Source of the DNA: Rickettsiales bacterium
GTDB taxonomy: Bacteria > Pseudomonadota > Alphaproteobacteria > Rickettsiales > JABCZZ01
Length of the DNA stretch: 64,000 nucleotides
Direction: 5' to 3'
Assembly: GCA_035765535.1 (NCBI GenBank)
Contig: DASTXE010000006.1
Coordinates: 62,001-126,000, forward strand
Part shown: positions 54,819 to 64,000 of the stretch, piece after piece
Position numbering within the stretch: position 1 is the first letter of the stretch
Layout: each line of letters opens with the position of its first letter
Position numbers and translations under genes: made by a program
Notes under the pieces: model-generated
Database searches by the model: none
What the model was told of the DNA's origin: nothing
What the model saw: only the letters and a program-made list of their open reading frames with translations

Positions 54819-55973
54819 ATGACAAACAGCGTGACTATCCATAATTCCGAACAAGGCCCTTGGGGAAAACCTCGCGGCAGCAGCGGCGGAAGCGGTGGCG
54901 GCTGGAAACCGGGTGGCTATCCGCCGAAAAATTCCGGTCCCGGCGATCTGGATGAAATGCTGGACGAAGTCAAAAAGCGCTTCAGGGAATTGTTCGATGG
55001 CGAGCACGGAAACCGCAGCATCCTGCTTGCGCTGATATTCTTCGTCCTGTTGTGGCTGGGTTCCGGCATCTACCAATTGCAACCGGGCGAACAGGGTGTA
55101 GTGTTGCTGTTCGGCAAATTCGACCGCATAGCGGCCGCCGGCCTTCGTTATCACCTCCCCGCCCCGTTTGAAAGCGTTGAGATCGTCAATAGCGAAGCCA
55201 TTCGCATGGTAACCCTTTCCGGCGACCGCGAAAGCATGTCCTCACGCAGCATCATGGGCACCACCAGCACCGATAGCCGCGACGATGAAATCCTCATGCT
55301 GACCGGGGATGAAAATATCATCAATCTGAGCTTCAACGTGCAATGGAAAGTGCGCGACGCTAAAGATTTCATCTTCAACCTCACCCATCCGGAAACCACC
55401 GTGCGCTCCGTCGCTGAAAGCGCCATGCGCGATGTAATTGGCCGCACCCCTATCAATGCCGCCCTGACCGGAGGCAAGCTGAAAGTGCAGGACGATGTGC
55501 GCCAGCTCATGCAGGAAACGCTAGATAACTATCATTCCGGCATCGACATCATTAACGTGAACATGCTGGATGCCAGTTTCCCCCGCGCCGTGGTGGATGC
55601 TGCACGTGATGTGCAGGCCGCCCGCGCTGACCAGGACCGGGCACGTAACGAAGCCGAGGCCTACCGCAACGATATCATTCCCAGAGCCCGCGGTAAGGCA
55701 CAGCGTATCGTACAGGAAGCCGAAGGATATAAACAGGAAGTCATAGCGCGCGCGCAGGGCGATGCTGCAAGGTTTAACTCCATTTATGCCCAGTATAAGC
55801 AGGCACCGGAAGTCACCCGGGAACGCATGTATCTCGAATCGATGGAAAGAGTCATGTCGGATGCACATAAATTCGTTGTGGATAATAAAGCAGGCGTTCT
55901 GCCCTATCTGCCGCTGGCCGGAACCGGCCTTCATACCACATCCGCACCGCATAACGAGAAGGATGAGCAATAA
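54819..55973 (+). CDS. hflK: protease modulator HflK
   Basis: A 384-residue stomatin/prohibitin-family protein: a glycine-rich N-terminus (about 10-35), one membrane helix (about 66-84), the SPFH domain (GEQGVVLLFGKF onward), and a long charged coiled coil rich in Ala/Arg/Glu. HflK and HflC form a large cage around the FtsH protease and limit its action on membrane proteins. GGTGG lies before the ATG. Its stop overlaps hflC (TAATG). Confidence 0.94.
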   Translation: MTNSVTIHNSEQGPWGKPRGSSGGSGGGWKPGGYPPKNSGPGDLDEMLDEVKKRFRELFDGEHGNRSILLALIFFVLLWLGSGIYQLQPGEQGVVLLFGKFDRIAAAGLRYHLPAPFESVEIVNSEAIRMVTLSGDRESMSSRSIMGTTSTDSRDDEILMLTGDENIINLSFNVQWKVRDAKDFIFNLTHPETTVRSVAESAMRDVIGRTPINAALTGGKLKVQDDVRQLMQETLDNYHSGIDIINVNMLDASFPRAVVDAARDVQAARADQDRARNEAEAYRNDIIPRARGKAQRIVQEAEGYKQEVIARAQGDAARFNSIYAQYKQAPEVTRERMYLESMERVMSDAHKFVVDNKAGVLPYLPLAGTGLHTTSAPHNEKDEQ

Positions 55974-56905
55974 TGCGCTTTAACCCCACACCGGTCATCA
56001 TTCTCATCGTCGCCGCACTCGTGCTACTCTATAACAGCCTGTATGTTGTCGAACAGACAGAGACCGCGCTCGTAACACAGTTCGGTAAACCCGTTGCAAT
56101 CGAACTGCATCCGGGACTGAAATTTAAAATGCCGTTCGTCCAGACAGTCGAATATTTCGATAACCGTCTGCTGGAATATTACATGCCGGACGAAATCGAG
56201 ATCAATGCTTCCGATGAAAAACGTATCAAGCTGGAAGCTTTCCTGCGCTGGCGTATCGTGGATCCGCTGGCATTCGCCCGCGCGACACGCGCGGCAGGTA
56301 TCGGCGGCAACCGCGTTTCCGCCATGAACCAGCAGCTTGCCAATCTCCTGGGTTCCAGCCTGCGTCAGGCAATAGGCAGCGTACCGCTGAGCGACCTGCT
56401 ATCGCCGAAGCGTGACCAGATCATGCAGCAGATACGGGATATGGTCTCCAAGCAGACCTATAGCTCCCATGAAGACGATAGCAACAGCACGAAGGAACAG
56501 GGCGGTTTCGGCATTAAGATTGTCGACGTACGTATCGTAAAAGCCGACCTGCCCCCGGAAAACAGCGAAGCTGTCTTTAAGCGCATGCAAGCCGACCGCA
56601 AACGTGAAGCCACTACCTACCGCGCACAGGGCGATGAGGAAGCGCAGACCATCCGCGCCGAAGCTGAGCGCCAGCGTACCGTCATTCTTGCCGATGCGCA
56701 GAAGCAGGCGGAAATCACGCGCGGCGAAGGCGATGCGCAGGCAGCCAAGATTTCTGCCGACGCTTATAGCAAAGATCCGGAGTTCTATGATTTCTACCGG
56801 TCGATGCAGGCTTACGCCCGCTCCATGACCCCGAAGGATACTACTTTTGTCCTGTCGCCGGAGAGCCGCTTCCTAAGGCAGTTCAGCAAGCCCGAAAGCC
56901 GTTAG
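55973..56905 (+). CDS. hflC: protease modulator HflC
   Basis: A 310-residue SPFH protein: membrane helix (about 6-24), VEQTETALVTQFGKPV, a coiled coil with RADRKREATTYRAQGDEEAQ-like sequence, and a C-terminal FYRSMQAYARSM segment typical of HflC. It is the partner of HflK and overlaps it by one base, which favours equal expression. yidC follows after 36 bases. Confidence 0.95.
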   Translation: MRFNPTPVIILIVAALVLLYNSLYVVEQTETALVTQFGKPVAIELHPGLKFKMPFVQTVEYFDNRLLEYYMPDEIEINASDEKRIKLEAFLRWRIVDPLAFARATRAAGIGGNRVSAMNQQLANLLGSSLRQAIGSVPLSDLLSPKRDQIMQQIRDMVSKQTYSSHEDDSNSTKEQGGFGIKIVDVRIVKADLPPENSEAVFKRMQADRKREATTYRAQGDEEAQTIRAEAERQRTVILADAQKQAEITRGEGDAQAAKISADAYSKDPEFYDFYRSMQAYARSMTPKDTTFVLSPESRFLRQFSKPESR

Positions 56906-56941
56906 TCCATTTCAAATACAATCCCATAAAGTTTAGAGAGC

Positions 56942-58621
56942 ATGACCAAACAATCCGACCTGAAAAACCTTATTCTTGCCATGGCCCTTTCCTTCCTGAT
57001 CATGGCAGGCTGGCAGCATTTCGTGGAAAAACCGCGCCAGCAGCAGGCACAGCTTGCTGAAAAAATACATGCGCAATCGGAAGGTCTGAATAAACCCGAA
57101 GAAACCCAGACGCCGAAATCCCGTCAGGAACTGCTGACGGAATCCCCACGCGTGAGCATTCATTCCACCGATGTCCAGGGTTCGCTGAATCTGAAGGGCC
57201 TGCGCTTTGACGATCTCTCCCTCGCACAGTACCGTGAAACGCTTGATCCCAAAAGCCCTGAGGTCATTCTGCTTTCCCCGGCTCCGGCACAAGACGGTTA
57301 TTTCGCGGAAATTGGCTGGCTGTCCGATAACAAAAATATAAAACTACCGTCGGAAGATACGGTATGGACCGCTGATCACCCCGAGCTTACCCCCACACAG
57401 CCTGTGACCCTTTCCTGGAATAACGGAAGCGGTGTCACTTTCTACGCCAAAATCTCGCTGGATGAAAAATATCTCTTCACCATCGAATGCAGCGCAACGG
57501 ATGCGACCGGTAATCCCATTGCCTTAAGCAATTACGCTTTCATCAACCGCGTCTATGATATCAAGGTACATCCGACATCCGGCATTATGCATGAAGGTCC
57601 GCTCGGCGTATTTGACGGTAAGCTGCACGAAGCCACCTACAAAACACTGATCGATAACAAAGAGGAATCTTACGAGTCTAAAAACGGCTGGCTTGGCATT
57701 GCCGATAAATACTGGCTGGCTGCCTTTGTCCCTGAACAGAAAGAGTTTACCTCGAAACTCAGCTATTATTCGGCTAAAGACCGTCCGCATTTCCAGGTAG
57801 ATTATCGCGGCTCCGTGCAGGCACATACCACCCTGCACTTCTTCGCTGGCGCCAAGGAAATGGCCGTGCTGGATGATTACGCCAGCCGATACCATATTCC
57901 GCTGTTCGACCACGCCGTGGATCTGGGCTGGTTCGACTTCCTGACCAAACCCATCCTGAAAATGCTGACCTACTTCTATAACCTGACGGGTAATTTCGGC
58001 ATCGCCATTCTGATCCTGACGGTACTGGTGAAGCTGTTTATGTTCCCGCTGGCGAGCAAGTCTTTCCGCTCCATGAATCAGATGAAGCTGCTGCAGCCCA
58101 AGATCAACGAGATTCGTGAACGCCACAAGGACGATTCGTTGAAAATGAATCAGGCCATGATGGAGCTTTACAAGCGCGAGAAGGTAAACCCGGCATCCGG
58201 CTGCCTGCCCATGTTCATCCAGATCCCGGTATTCTTCTCGCTCTACAAAGTATTGTATGTCGCACTGGAAATGCGCCATGCACCGTTCTTCGGCTGGATT
58301 CATGACCTTTCCGCACCGGACCCGACGAATCTGTTCACGTTGTTCGGTCTTATCCCTTGGGAACCGCCCGCCCTGCTTCACCTGGGCATCTGGCCGATCA
58401 TTATGTGCCTCACCATGGTCATCCAGCAGCGCCAGTCTCCCCCGCCTGCCGACCCCACTCAGGCAAAGATGATGAAACTGCTGCCGCTCGTCATGCTGTT
58501 CCTGTTCTCCTCGTTTGCATCCGGGCTGGTGATTTACTGGTCCTGGAGCAACTTGCTGACCATCCTACAGCAATGGTATATCAAGGTGAAACATGAACAC
58601 CCGCATCCGCATCGCAAATAG
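56942..58621 (+). CDS. yidC: membrane protein insertase YidC
   Basis: A 559-residue YidC: N-terminal membrane helix, large periplasmic beta-domain (about 60-330), and the conserved C-terminal insertase core with five helices in total. The core includes NFGIAILILTVLVKLFMFPL with the conserved Arg-bearing groove region, MMELYKREKVNPASGCLPM and the closing hydrophobic helices. It inserts membrane proteins alone or with SecYEG. It follows hflK-hflC, while yidD and rnpA are elsewhere. Confidence 0.97.
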   Translation: MTKQSDLKNLILAMALSFLIMAGWQHFVEKPRQQQAQLAEKIHAQSEGLNKPEETQTPKSRQELLTESPRVSIHSTDVQGSLNLKGLRFDDLSLAQYRETLDPKSPEVILLSPAPAQDGYFAEIGWLSDNKNIKLPSEDTVWTADHPELTPTQPVTLSWNNGSGVTFYAKISLDEKYLFTIECSATDATGNPIALSNYAFINRVYDIKVHPTSGIMHEGPLGVFDGKLHEATYKTLIDNKEESYESKNGWLGIADKYWLAAFVPEQKEFTSKLSYYSAKDRPHFQVDYRGSVQAHTTLHFFAGAKEMAVLDDYASRYHIPLFDHAVDLGWFDFLTKPILKMLTYFYNLTGNFGIAILILTVLVKLFMFPLASKSFRSMNQMKLLQPKINEIRERHKDDSLKMNQAMMELYKREKVNPASGCLPMFIQIPVFFSLYKVLYVALEMRHAPFFGWIHDLSAPDPTNLFTLFGLIPWEPPALLHLGIWPIIMCLTMVIQQRQSPPPADPTQAKMMKLLPLVMLFLFSSFASGLVIYWSWSNLLTILQQWYIKVKHEHPHPHRK

Positions 58622-58630
58622 CGGAAACAA

Positions 58631-58660
58631 AAAAGGGAGGCTCCGGCCTCCCTTTTCATT
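58631..58660 (+). terminator. yidC terminator
   Basis: An 11-bp stem (58631-58641 with 58646-58656) with loop TCCG, and A bases before and T bases within and after the 3' arm. It lies 9 bases after the yidC stop. Confidence 0.8.
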
Positions 58661-58691
58661 TCTTCCGTCTTAGGAACTCAGATTATTGAAG

Positions 58692-58781
58692 CGAAGCCAG
58701 CAGGCTGAGCTCTTCAGTCGCCGAAGGCGTTAGGTTCATTGCGGAGATCAGTAGACCGAAACAGGAACAATAAAGTTTAAA
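58692..58781 (+). repeat. dispersed intergenic repeat family A, copy 2
   Basis: A 90-base unit aligning with 458-546. It keeps AGCC-N4-GGCT, the GCGTTAGGTTCAT core and the end GGAACAA...TTTAA. It lies between the yidC terminator and dapB, and its last bases include the dapB stop codon (58777-58779). Confidence 0.8.
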
Positions 58782-59577
58782 TACCTAAAACATCTTTCAT
58801 GCTGTAGAAACCCGGCTTCTGCTTATTCGCCCACATGGCGGCGCGTATGGCACCGGTAGCATAAATCTCCCTGCTGGAAGCTTTATGAGCCACCTCAATC
58901 CGTTCGCCCATGCAGGCAAACGTCACCGTATGATCGCCGATCACATCGCCGCCGCGGCGCACGGAAAAGCCGATGCTTCCCTGCTTGCGCGCGCCCAGCA
59001 CACCGTGCTGGTAATGATTGATGACATCTGCCAGCGCCACTTTGCGGCCGCGTGCAGCCGCTTCACCAAGCATCAACGCCGTACCTGAAGGAGCATCCAC
59101 CTTGAAACGATGATGCATCTCATCGATTTCAATATCGCATTCTTCCGGCCCAAGGATAGCAGCCATTTTCTCCACCAGCCCCTGCAGCACATTCACACCA
59201 ATACTCATATTCGACGAATAGACAATGCGCGCCTGCTTCGTCTGCGCCTGGATAGCCGTAAGACTTTCGCCCTTGATAGCAGTCGTGCCGCACACATGCA
59301 CCTTACCGTGCTTGGCCGCAAGCTGCGCGAGCATCACGCTATATTCCGGCGCAGTGAAATCAATGACCGCATCCGCATGGATGAACAGATCTTCCGGGTT
59401 CGTGGTAATCAGCACATCCGGCGTGGGTACGCCGACAAGACTGCCCACTTCATGGCCCGCAAGCTTGTGGCCTGTATGCTCACTGCCGCCACCCAGCGTT
59501 ACGCCATCGGTCGCCAGCACTTTGCGTACCAGCGTCTGCCCCATGCGCCCTGCGCACCCGGCTATCGCAATTTTCAC
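58777..59577 (-). CDS. dapB: 4-hydroxy-tetrahydrodipicolinate reductase
   Basis: A 266-residue DapB of the lysine/diaminopimelate pathway. The N-terminal AIAGCAGRMGQTLV binds NAD(P)H, DFTAPE and VCGTTAIKG line the cofactor site, and EMHHRFKVDAPSGTALML is the substrate and catalytic motif. The start is a GTG at 59577 inside the end of grxD (GTGA overlap), giving the expected N-terminus. Its stop codon is within repeat A2. Confidence 0.95.
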   Translation of the reverse strand: MKIAIAGCAGRMGQTLVRKVLATDGVTLGGGSEHTGHKLAGHEVGSLVGVPTPDVLITTNPEDLFIHADAVIDFTAPEYSVMLAQLAAKHGKVHVCGTTAIKGESLTAIQAQTKQARIVYSSNMSIGVNVLQGLVEKMAAILGPEECDIEIDEMHHRFKVDAPSGTALMLGEAAARGRKVALADVINHYQHGVLGARKQGSIGFSVRRGGDVIGDHTVTFACMGERIEVAHKASSREIYATGAIRAAMWANKQKPGFYSMKDVLGI

Positions 59578-59903
59578 GCTGCCAGCCCTTTCTCTTTCAG
59601 CAGAGCCTGCAGCTCGCCCGACTGATACATTTCACGCGCGATATCGCAGCCGCCGACAAATTCGCCTTTAACGTAAAGCTGGGGAATAGTCGGCCAGTTG
59701 GTGAAGTGCTTGATGCCGTCACGCAGCTGCGGGTCAGCCAGGACGTTCACATCCTTGAAATCCACACCGCAGCGGGCGAGGATCTGCACAACGGTAGCCG
59801 AAAAACCGCATTGCGGCATGTCTTTCGTTCCCTTCATGAACAGCACAACGGAGTTGTCGTTAATCGTCTTTTCGATCTGGGAAAATACGGGATTATCGTT
59901 CAT
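59574..59903 (-). CDS. grxD: monothiol glutaredoxin (Grx4/GrxD)
   Basis: A 109-residue monothiol glutaredoxin with the CGFS active site in KDMPQCGFSATVVQIL and the glutathione-binding WPTIPQLYVKGEFVGGCDI. Members with this motif carry and deliver iron-sulfur clusters together with BolA-type proteins. It overlaps dapB by 4 bases and is followed by no BolA gene in the window. Confidence 0.96.
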   Translation of the reverse strand: MNDNPVFSQIEKTINDNSVVLFMKGTKDMPQCGFSATVVQILARCGVDFKDVNVLADPQLRDGIKHFTNWPTIPQLYVKGEFVGGCDIAREMYQSGELQALLKEKGLAA

Positions 59904-59973
59904 AACATTCTCTTTCCTGACTTGGGATTCCGGTACGTTAAAGCCTGTTGCTTAGCAGAGTTGGGAGGATTTG

Positions 59974-60993
59974 TCACTGGGAGACTGCGATTTCCGCCAC
60001 TGCATGCGCTATTCGGCGTCCGGCATCCATCGTGCGTGACGCTGCAACCATAGCGTAAGGCCACTCGGTAAATCCATCACCGGAAGATTCGATAATCCCT
60101 GCTCGCCCCGTATCCCGCATCCACTCCATAAAGGCCATATTCTGCGGATTCATGTTGCTGACACGGTACAGGAACAACTGCGAAGGCTCCACTACGCGCG
60201 CAATTTCGCACGGCATGGAGACCGAATCGCCGCTGACCACAATTCGGTTATGGGGGGAGGAAGCAACCGCCCCCACCATGGCCCGGTAAGGCGTTTCATT
60301 ATTCTGGTTCTTCATATGGAACGGGAAGAAAAGCATACCACAGCCTGAGCCGTATAAGACGCTGAGAAACTCCTGTGTATCCGAAATCGCTGAGCGCGGG
60401 CTGTTGGTGGCAATGACATAAGCTCCGGATGCCTTAGCTTGCTGAGCGACATATTCCGCCATCTTCGCCGTTTCTCCTCGCTGCATGTTCCTGCCATCCA
60501 CCTTCCCGCCCAGCATCACGGCAATCACCGGCTGGTCTGGCGCGAACGTAAAACGATTTTTCCAATCCTGATAAGCCAAATCCGCCTTTTCCTTCGTCAT
60601 TGTATTAGCCACACCGTCCGTGCGAACGATTATAGCTTTTCCGAATGTTTCCGGACAGCGCTGATCATAAGCCGGAACAGCAAGTACCGTAATTTTATCC
60701 TGCACGGATTCCAGCCCGTCCGGCACTTCATGTCCGATAAGCACAGCGATATGGCGCATCGGCTTCGGCAATTGTGAAAAAGCCTGTACACCTGCATCGC
60801 TCACGCCGATCACGATATGCTGGCCGCTATATCGTTCGATAATCGCTTCTATCCTACCGACATCACTGACATCATGTTCCAATATGATCGCATCCTGAAA
60901 TCGCTCGCGCAGCGCGTCGACCACACCGAGCGCCTGGTTTCGCTCGCCGATCTTCAGTCCTTGCCGTGTATTCGTGATGTAATGAATATGCAT
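59974..60993 (-). CDS. ELM1/GtrOC1-family putative glycosyltransferase
   Basis: A 339-residue protein of the DUF1022/ELM1 family. Typical segments are GERNQALGV near the N-terminus, VMLGGKVDGRNM in the middle, TNSPRSAISDTQ and the GDSVSMPCEI motif near the C-terminus. The family includes plant ELM1, needed for mitochondrial fission, and bacterial proteins with a GT-B-like fold whose substrate is mostly unknown. The ATG at 60993 is preferred over an upstream TTG at 61026. Confidence 0.75.
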   Translation of the reverse strand: MHIHYITNTRQGLKIGERNQALGVVDALRERFQDAIILEHDVSDVGRIEAIIERYSGQHIVIGVSDAGVQAFSQLPKPMRHIAVLIGHEVPDGLESVQDKITVLAVPAYDQRCPETFGKAIIVRTDGVANTMTKEKADLAYQDWKNRFTFAPDQPVIAVMLGGKVDGRNMQRGETAKMAEYVAQQAKASGAYVIATNSPRSAISDTQEFLSVLYGSGCGMLFFPFHMKNQNNETPYRAMVGAVASSPHNRIVVSGDSVSMPCEIARVVEPSQLFLYRVSNMNPQNMAFMEWMRDTGRAGIIESSGDGFTEWPYAMVAASRTMDAGRRIAHAVAEIAVSQ

Positions 60994-61109
60994 ATGCGCG
61001 CGATAGTAGAGGAAATAGGTTAACAAACTGTCAAAAAAAGTTCATTTTTATTTTGGGGCTCAACTGGCTATATTGGCGAAACCAACAAAACACAAACAGG
61101 AGTTGAGTT

Positions 61110-61583
61110 ATGAGCAGCACAGCAACAGCATTAAAAACAGATAGCCGTGACCTGGGTTCAACCGACTTAGCCGCAAATGTGCATAAGGACGTAAGCACAT
61201 GGCACAGCGCAGCATCGAAGGGAGGGAAACTTGAAAATCCGGAATTCGATACAAAACTTACAGAGAAACTGGCGCAGACAATACGCGATGGCGCAGAAGC
61301 GCTGCGCAGAGATGAAGTAATTGCAGAAGGAAGTAAAGCCGCAGTCGTAGCGGAAGCTGTAAGCGGAGCAATGGAAGCCATCAGAACACACGAGAAGCTC
61401 GCCACCTATGCAGGAAGCAAGGTTAAAGGGTTGGTTAACGATGTCGACGCTAAGCTACCTGAAGATTTACAACTGGAAGCAAGGAGAAATGCGACTGCGA
61501 CACAGGCTCCCCCGGTTCCCAGAGAGAGCGCAACTGCGAGAGTAACCGCCGCTGAACCTGAAATGGCAGGTGCATCTCGATAA
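61110..61583 (+). CDS. hypothetical alpha-helical protein
   Basis: A 157-residue protein with an Ala-rich helical middle (about 45-105) and a low-complexity tail (TATQAPPVPRESATARVTAA). No signal peptide, membrane segment or family is recognised. ACAGGAG lies 7 bases before the ATG. An inverted repeat with imperfect 15-16-base arms follows it (61607-61648), a possible terminator without a T-run. Likely a real, lineage-restricted gene. Confidence 0.6.
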   Translation: MSSTATALKTDSRDLGSTDLAANVHKDVSTWHSAASKGGKLENPEFDTKLTEKLAQTIRDGAEALRRDEVIAEGSKAAVVAEAVSGAMEAIRTHEKLATYAGSKVKGLVNDVDAKLPEDLQLEARRNATATQAPPVPRESATARVTAAEPEMAGASR

Positions 61584-61606
61584 AGGAAATTATACGTAAA
61601 AATTCT

Positions 61607-61648
61607 GAGCCGGATAACATAAGCAATTTTAATATGTTATTCCGGCTC
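61607..61648 (+). terminator. hairpin after the hypothetical gene
   Basis: GAGCCGGATAACATA pairs with TATGTTATTCCGGCTC with one bulge, loop AGCAATTTTAA. It is followed by TTCCC, not a T-run, so it may be a weak terminator or processing site. Confidence 0.5.
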
Positions 61649-61771
61649 TTCCCGCCTCTCCCCACAACCTGTCCTGTTTCATCTGAAACTGCAAAAAACC
61701 TTGCTATATAACCGTTAATATTTTATCAAGAAGAGCAAGGAAAAAACCGCCTATTTTTACAGGAAGTAATT

Positions 61772-64000
61772 GTGGAATCTTCATCCCTGAAATCTGATCT
61801 CCAGCCGGTCTCAATCGAATCCGAAATGCGCAAGTCGTACCTCGACTATGCGATGAGCGTGATCGTATCGCGTGCCCTGCCCGACGTGCGCGACGGATTG
61901 AAGCCTGTGCATCGGCGCATCCTGTACGCCATGCACGAAACGGGGAACGACTGGAACAAACCGTACCGCAAATCAGCCCGTATCGTCGGTGAAGTAATGG
62001 GTAAATACCACCCGCACGGCGACTCCGCGATTTACGACTCCCTGGTCCGTATGGCACAGCCCTTCTCCATGCGCTTGCCGCTGGTGGATGGCCAGGGTAA
62101 CTTCGGCTCCATGGACGGCGACAACGCAGCGGCAATGCGTTACACGGAATCCCGTCTTGCCAAAGCCGCCCATGCCTTGCTGACCGATATCGATAAAGAC
62201 ACAATCGATTTCCAGGATAACTATGACGGTTCGGAAAAAGAACCCACCGTTATTCCGGCGCAGTTCCCCAATATCCTCGTCAACGGCGCAGGCGGTATCG
62301 CTGTGGGTATGGCAACGAATATTCCACCGCACAATTTGGGTGAAGTGGTCGATGCGTGCTGCCTCTATATCGACAATAACGATGTCACCATCGACGAAAT
62401 GATGCAGGTCTGCCCCGGTCCGGACTTCCCCACCGGCGCTATCATCCTCGGCCGCACAGGCAGCCATAGCGCGATGCATACCGGCCGTGGCTCAGTCATT
62501 ATGCGCGGCAAAGCCGAAATTGAAGATCTCAAGGGCGGCAAACAGGCCATCATTATCACCGAAATTCCGTATCAGGTGAACAAGGCGCGCATGGTTGAGC
62601 GTATCGCCGAACTGGTGAAGGAAAAACGCATCGAAGGCATTTCCGATCTGCGCGACGAATCCGACAAGCAAGGCGTGCGCGTGGTCGTGGAAGTGAAAAA
62701 AGAAGCGGTGGCCGAAGTCGTACTGAACCAGCTTTACAGCTACACCCCGCTGCAAACCTCGTTCGGCGTGAATATGCTGGCTATCGACCAGGGCCGCCCG
62801 CGCCTCATGAACCTGAAACAGGTGATTGAAGCGTTTGTGAACTTCCGCGAAGAAGTCATCACGCGCCGCACTTTGTTCCTGCTCAACAAAGCCCGCGACC
62901 GCGCCCATGTATTAATCGGCCTTGCAATTGCCGTTGCCAATATCGACGAAGTAATCCGGGTTATCCGCGCCGCAGCCGATCCGGTTATTGCAAAGAACGA
63001 ACTGATGGCCCGCAGCTGGGAAGCGCACGATGTCGGCGCGCTGCTGGCACTTGTGGACGATTCCGGCAACAGGATCGAAGACGGCAAGATCAGATTTACC
63101 GAAACGCAGGCAAAAGCCATTCTGGAACTGCGTCTGCAGCGCCTGACCGGTCTGGAACGCAGCAAAATCGACGAAGAACTGCAGCAGCTCGCCGGTGAAA
63201 TCAGCGAATGCCTGTCTATTCTCGGCTCGCGTGAAAAACTGTTGGGCATCCTGAAAGACGAATTACTGAAAGCGCGTGAAGAATTCGCCACCCCGCGCCG
63301 TACCGTATTTGAGGAATCCGATTCCGATATCGACATCGAATCGCTCATTCAGAAAGAAGATATGGTCGTTACCGTCACCCTCGGCGGTTATATCAAGCGC
63401 GTACCGCTTTCCGCCTACCGCGCACAGCGTCGCGGTGGCAAAGGCAAGCAGGCAATGGCCGTTCGCGATGAGGATATCACGACCGAAGTCTTCGCCACCA
63501 ACACCCACACCCCTGTATTGTTCTTCTCGAACTACGGTAAGGTGTACAAACTCAAAGTTTACCGCCTGCCACTGGGCACAGCACAGGCGCGCGGCAAAGC
63601 GCTGGTCAATATCTTCCCGCTGGCCGAAGGCGAAACAATTACGAACTTCATGCCGCTGCCGGAAGACGAAACCCAGTGGGATAACATGCATATCATGTTT
63701 GCCACCGCATCGGGCAACGTGCGCCGTAACGATCTTTCGGACTTCCATGACATTCGCGCCAATGGCAAAATCGCTATGAAGCTCGATGAAGGCGACAAGC
63801 TTATCGGTGTCATGACCTGCAAGGAAACCGACCAGATCCTACTGGCGGCAAGATCCGGTAAGTGTGTGCGCTTCCCGGTCGATGCCGTCCGCGTCTTCAA
63901 GAGCCGCACATCCGACGGTGTGCGCGGCATGAAACTGGCCGAGGGTGACGAGCTTATCTCCATGTCGGTGCTAGGAGGCATCGAATCCACGACCGAAGAG
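61772..64000 (+). CDS. gyrA: DNA gyrase subunit A, 5' part (runs off the window)
   Basis: 743 codons are open to the end of the window. The GTG at 61772 follows AGGAAG. The breakage-reunion domain has [20 protein letters not shown], catalytic Tyr124 in AAMRYTE, and Ser85/Asp89 (E. coli Ser83/Asp87) with the wild-type residues at quinolone-resistance positions. The GyrA box QRRGGKG is at about 552-558 in the C-terminal wrapping domain, which separates gyrase from topoisomerase IV ParC. The C-terminal end is outside the window. Confidence 0.97.
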   Translation, partial: MESSSLKSDLQPVSIESEMRKSYLDYAMSVIVSRALPDVRDGLKPVHRRILYAMHETGNDWNKPYRKSARIVGEVMGKYHPHGDSAIYDSLVRMAQPFSMRLPLVDGQGNFGSMDGDNAAAMRYTESRLAKAAHALLTDIDKDTIDFQDNYDGSEKEPTVIPAQFPNILVNGAGGIAVGMATNIPPHNLGEVVDACCLYIDNNDVTIDEMMQVCPGPDFPTGAIILGRTGSHSAMHTGRGSVIMRGKAEIEDLKGGKQAIIITEIPYQVNKARMVERIAELVKEKRIEGISDLRDESDKQGVRVVVEVKKEAVAEVVLNQLYSYTPLQTSFGVNMLAIDQGRPRLMNLKQVIEAFVNFREEVITRRTLFLLNKARDRAHVLIGLAIAVANIDEVIRVIRAAADPVIAKNELMARSWEAHDVGALLALVDDSGNRIEDGKIRFTETQAKAILELRLQRLTGLERSKIDEELQQLAGEISECLSILGSREKLLGILKDELLKAREEFATPRRTVFEESDSDIDIESLIQKEDMVVTVTLGGYIKRVPLSAYRAQRRGGKGKQAMAVRDEDITTEVFATNTHTPVLFFSNYGKVYKLKVYRLPLGTAQARGKALVNIFPLAEGETITNFMPLPEDETQWDNMHIMFATASGNVRRNDLSDFHDIRANGKIAMKLDEGDKLIGVMTCKETDQILLAARSGKCVRFPVDAVRVFKSRTSDGVRGMKLAEGDELISMSVLGGIESTTEE

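Noticed and set aside
53087..56905. Replication origin near rpmH-rnpA
   Set aside because: I saw only one DnaA-box-like TGTGGATAA (inside hflK) and no AT-rich repeat array, and dnaA, dnaN and parAB are absent.

Overview
The window looks like a chromosomal segment of an alphaproteobacterium of middling GC content. The main lineage evidence is a DivL-type cell-cycle kinase with tyrosine in place of the phospho-accepting histidine, supported by an alphaproteobacterial-style IF2 N-terminus, a single bifunctional RelA/SpoT protein, RNase J next to type III pantothenate kinase, and an ELM1-family protein. I cannot place it below class. Most of the window is ordinary housekeeping sequence, interrupted by one large exopolysaccharide locus and two AT-rich accessory patches.

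Layout. 1-11.7 kb: the end of xth, yidD, then the translation/RNA operon rimP-nusA-infB-rbfA-truB-rpsO-pnp, followed by holC and prfC. 11.7-19.7 kb: divL (-), rplU-rpmA (-), tRNA-Ile(GAT), mltG, then grpE-tatA-tatB (-) behind a heat-shock-like promoter and divergent rph-rdgB plus a GtrB-like glycosyltransferase. 19.7-21.1 kb: AT-rich three-gene cassette with TAATG overlaps, resembling a polymorphic toxin with a membrane immunity protein. 21.1-24.3 kb: LysE-type exporter, rnj, coaX, tRNA-Leu(TAG). 24.3-27.2 kb: AT-rich orphan gene for a peptidylarginine-deiminase-like enzyme, and a secreted phytochelatin-synthase-like protease.

28-45 kb is a Wzx/Wzy-type exopolysaccharide locus. WbaP would start the lipid-linked unit. 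WecB and WecC would make UDP-ManNAc and UDP-ManNAcA. A WecG/TagA-family enzyme and a GT4 enzyme extend the unit, an acyltransferase and a polysaccharide deacetylase-like protein modify it, a Wzx-like flippase and a Wzy-like polymerase follow, and a Wzc-like co-polymerase with a short Wza-like lipoprotein and a large outer-membrane beta-barrel export the polymer. A secreted parallel beta-helix protein may trim it. 45-64 kb returns to housekeeping: a small secreted protein, a nuclease, a lytic transglycosylase, rnhB, a VOC protein, rsh, an ABC-F ATPase, rpmH-rnpA, an orphan Flp pilin, hflK-hflC-yidC, dapB-grxD, an ELM1-family protein and the start of gyrA.

The least expected non-coding signal is two families of intergenic repeats, two copies each (A: 458-546 and 58692-58781; B: 48858-48994 and 53692-53826). 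All four copies lie between the 3' ends of convergent genes. Family B folds into nested stems that keep pairing through compensatory base changes. Other points for a second look are the PAD-like enzyme, the toxin-like cassette, a possible attenuator before rimP-nusA, and inverted repeats upstream of wbaP.
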